The position numbers were made by a program, and so were the translations under genes. Shown piece after piece: positions 5,609 to 6,803 of a DNA stretch of 6,803 bases. Origin of the DNA: CAJQGY01 sp964523375 (GTDB taxonomy: Bacteria > Pseudomonadota > Gammaproteobacteria > Magnimaribacterales > D2472); assembly GCA_964523375.1 (NCBI GenBank), contig CAZFYG010000028.1, forward strand, positions 1 to 6,803, written 5' to 3'. The notes under the pieces are model-generated. The model saw only the letters and a list, made by a program, of their open reading frames with translations. It had not been told where the DNA came from and made no database searches. The first letter of the stretch is position 1; every line of letters begins with the position of its first letter.

Positions 5609-5737
5609 ATATATATGACTAATTGTGATTGCTGTAGTTGCTGCGAGTGCGCTTGCTGCCCAAAATAAAAAACTTAGATATAGATAGTTTTTCTCTTGCC
5701 CAGCCTGGTAAATATTTCCCATTGCTCTTTTGCGCAT
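5582..5737 (-). CDS. Low-confidence 51-residue antisense ORF
   Basis: On the minus strand an ATG at 5737-5735 opens 51 codons to TAG at 5584-5582. The product begins MRKRAMGNIYQAGQEKNY and continues as one hydrophobic stretch rich in L, A and I (about residues 19-50) containing FLFWAASALAATT. The charge pattern (RKR outside a long helix) is that of a small membrane protein, and the frame is also open for 16 codons before the ATG. Its Ala-rich part is simply the reverse of the TGC-rich Cys codons on the other strand. An AAAGAG lies 3 nt before the ATG, too close to be a good site, and no clear promoter is seen. It is the only minus-strand candidate in a window otherwise coded on the plus strand, so it may be chance. 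Confidence 0.18.
   Translation of the reverse strand: MRKRAMGNIYQAGQEKNYLYLSFLFWAASALAATTAITISHIYSIGLILKI
5615..5668 (+). CDS. Candidate 17-residue cysteine-rich (metallothionein-like) peptide
   Basis: ATG 5615 opens 17 codons to TAA at 5666-5668, giving MTNCDCCSCCECACCPK. Eight of 17 residues are Cys in a regular C-x-CC-x-CC-x-C-x-CC pattern, and there is no signal peptide, so it would be a cytoplasmic thiol or metal-binding peptide. Size and Cys density recall the 25-residue copper metallothionein of Neurospora more than the roughly 50-residue bacterial SmtA or MymT. No ribosome site exists, but the upstream promoter puts +1 at the ATG, fitting leaderless translation. Caution: the Cys run arises partly from repeated TTGCTG units, and an open antisense frame of 51 codons covers the same bases. 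The transcript might also be a noncoding RNA. I recognise no known family. Confidence 0.4.
   Translation: MTNCDCCSCCECACCPK
5668..5692 (+). terminator. Weak hairpin after the cysteine-rich ORF, possible terminator
   Basis: AAAAACT (5668-5674) pairs with AGTTTTT (5686-5692) across an 11-nt loop, followed by CTCTT. The stem is all A-T apart from one G-C pair, and the T-run sits in the stem itself, so termination would be weak. It starts on the last base of the stop codon of the cysteine-rich ORF, which makes it worth noting as its possible 3' end. Confidence 0.3.
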
Positions 5738-5759
5738 AAACTCTTTGCAAATTAAATCA

Positions 5760-5789
5760 TTGATCGCCCACCTAAATCTATAATATTAT
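5760..5789 (+). promoter_or_regulatory. Promoter region of the small-protein/desaturase pair
   Basis: A perfect TATAAT lies at 5779-5784, with an overlapping alternative pair TTGATC (5760-5765) and TATTAT (5784-5789) at 18-bp spacing. Either would start transcription between about 5791 and 5796, leaving 2-7 nt before ATG 5798, so the mRNA would be nearly leaderless, matching the absence of a Shine-Dalgarno there. Confidence 0.5.
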
Positions 5790-5797
5790 TAATACAG

Positions 5798-5998
5798 ATG
5801 GATAAATTAGAGACAATATTTTCGAATCATATTTCAAAATGGAACATGGTCTGGTTTGGCTTAATCTTTTGGGGAAGTGTTTTTAATGCAATTGCAATTC
5901 AACTCGAAGTTATGCTTGGCTCACTTATATGGTATTTATGCGGTTTGGCTATAGGGCTCATTGCAAAAATTAGAGGCACTTGGTTATGGAAGGTTTAG
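5798..5998 (+). CDS. 66-residue two-helix membrane protein upstream of desaturase
   Basis: The product has a short amphipathic N-terminus (MDKLETIFSNHISKWN), two hydrophobic helices at about 17-34 and 39-56 separated by the acidic turn QLEV, and a short basic aromatic tail (KIRGTWLWKV). Both ends are predicted cytoplasmic. There is no signal peptide and no recognised domain. Its last 13 nt overlap the start of the desaturase gene in another frame, so the two are co-transcribed and probably translationally coupled. The likely inference is a small accessory or stabilising subunit of the membrane desaturase, but nothing in the residues proves this. The ATG at 5798 is used because a perfect -10 box lies 13 nt upstream and no other start is near. 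Confidence 0.65.
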   Translation: MDKLETIFSNHISKWNMVWFGLIFWGSVFNAIAIQLEVMLGSLIWYLCGLAIGLIAKIRGTWLWKV

Positions 5999-6803
5999 AG
6001 CAAATACCAGAAGAGTTTTCTTTTGAAAAAGAGAAAGAGATAGCAAGAAGTTTCTCTAAACGCTTTCAATGGGAGATGATGTTAATTGGTGTAGGACAAG
6101 CAACAATATGGTTGTGTTTATGGCCCTTAGTTATATATGGGTATATTTCTCTAACTTTAGGTTCTCTTATAGCAACTATTTGTGCATGTTTTGCCTATTT
6201 ACCTTCGCACGAAGCTCAGCATGGTAATTTTTCAAGAGGAAATCCAAAGAGGCGCTGGATCGATTCTTTTGTTAGTCACTACACTTTAATAACATTAATG
6301 TTTCCTCATGACCTAATGAGATGTACGCATATGAAACATCATGCTTATACAAACAACCCTGAAAAAGATCCAGACTATGACACCTCATCTTCTAAATCAA
6401 TATGGGACGTTATTGTTGCCACTCAGGCAGGAATAACAAAATATCAATCAATAGCTGAAATATATAAAAATGATAAAGTATTTATGAAATCTTTTAACAA
6501 GGGGCTGAACATTGGCCTGGTGTATAGAGCAATCCTTTTAACCCTTGTTGTAATTTTTCCTTTAGAAGCTTTACTGCTTTGGTGGCTGCCGAGCAAAATC
6601 GGAGTAATTTATCTTTCAGCTTTCTTCGGCTGGTACCCTCACTATCAAACTGAAACCGGTAGATATAAAGATACAAGATTCTGGACTCACTGGATGCCTA
6701 GATATTTAAATCATTCCATGCAACTTCATTTCATTCATCATCTCCATCCTGGAATTGGGCATTACGATGAGCCAAAAGCGATTGAGGCACTAAAGCCATT
6801 CTT
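5986..6803 (+). CDS. Membrane fatty-acid desaturase / carotenoid hydroxylase family enzyme (3' end outside window)
   Basis: An open frame of 272 codons runs from ATG 5986 to the window edge without a stop. AGAGG at 5972-5976 lies 9 nt before the ATG. All three histidine boxes of the membrane desaturase superfamily (FA_desaturase family) are present: HEAQH (75-79), HMKHH (115-119, followed by AYTNNPEKDPDYD) and HFIHH (248-252, followed by LHPGIGHYDEP). These ligate a di-iron centre that uses oxygen to desaturate or hydroxylate acyl chains or carotenoids. Helix pairs lie at about 33-73 and 182-218, with the His boxes on the cytoplasmic side. YPHYQTETGRYKDTR before the third box resembles bacterial carotenoid-hydroxylase and desaturase relatives, so the substrate cannot be fixed. 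The family C-terminus usually follows soon after box three, so only a short piece is probably missing. It overlaps the 66-residue gene by 13 nt. Confidence 0.88.
   Translation, partial: MEGLEQIPEEFSFEKEKEIARSFSKRFQWEMMLIGVGQATIWLCLWPLVIYGYISLTLGSLIATICACFAYLPSHEAQHGNFSRGNPKRRWIDSFVSHYTLITLMFPHDLMRCTHMKHHAYTNNPEKDPDYDTSSSKSIWDVIVATQAGITKYQSIAEIYKNDKVFMKSFNKGLNIGLVYRAILLTLVVIFPLEALLLWWLPSKIGVIYLSAFFGWYPHYQTETGRYKDTRFWTHWMPRYLNHSMQLHFIHHLHPGIGHYDEPKAIEALKPF

Noticed and set aside
5627..5659. TTGCTG repeats as a microsatellite or CRISPR-like repeat
   Set aside because: Only three imperfect copies, with irregular spacing and no spacer structure; better explained as paired Cys codons or chance.
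6494..6676. 60-codon minus-strand ORF
   Set aside because: It is antisense to the desaturase frame, which has clear histidine boxes and remains open through it.

Overview
The window is AT-rich bacterial DNA with compactly spaced genes, nearly all on the + strand, using standard stops (TGA, TAA and TAG). RhlE-type helicase, small multidrug transporter, neutral-ceramidase-like secreted hydrolase, cadherin-domain lipoprotein and membrane desaturase together fit an AT-rich aquatic gammaproteobacterium. A SAR86-like lineage is a reasonable guess but cannot be proved from this sequence. Many genes lack a clear Shine-Dalgarno, and several starts lie within a few bases of the transcription start predicted from a -10 box.

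Layout. Positions 24-350 encode an SMR-family drug/cation exporter. A candidate 38-residue ORF starts on its stop codon (ATGA overlap) and ends 4 nt before a secreted neutral-ceramidase-family protein (468-1979), which ends in a strong intrinsic terminator. A small four-helix membrane protein of unknown role follows (2037-2399). After a 221-nt AT-rich spacer with a possible promoter comes rhlE (2621-3994). Two small membrane-protein genes are coupled to it by ATGA overlaps: an easily missed 33-residue ORF (3991-4092) and a 136-residue two-helix protein, whose start I place at 4089.

Positions 4575-5548 hold two exported proteins in tandem: a short cadherin-domain lipoprotein and a periplasmic protein with a lipocalin-like WxC segment. 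The 249-nt gap at 5549-5797 contains a promoter whose predicted +1 falls on the ATG of a 17-codon ORF with eight cysteines, a possible metallothionein-like peptide. A 51-codon antisense ORF crosses the same stretch. The window closes with a 66-residue two-helix protein whose gene overlaps by 13 nt the start of a membrane fatty-acid-desaturase/carotenoid-hydroxylase family enzyme. That enzyme has all three histidine boxes and runs off the right edge.

Functional picture. Most products are envelope proteins: an exporter, a lipid-hydrolase relative, a desaturase, a lipoprotein and several tiny membrane proteins. RhlE is the one clear RNA-metabolism enzyme. The most novel material is the set of overlooked short ORFs at 347-463, 3991-4092 and 5615-5668, together with the small-protein/desaturase pair.
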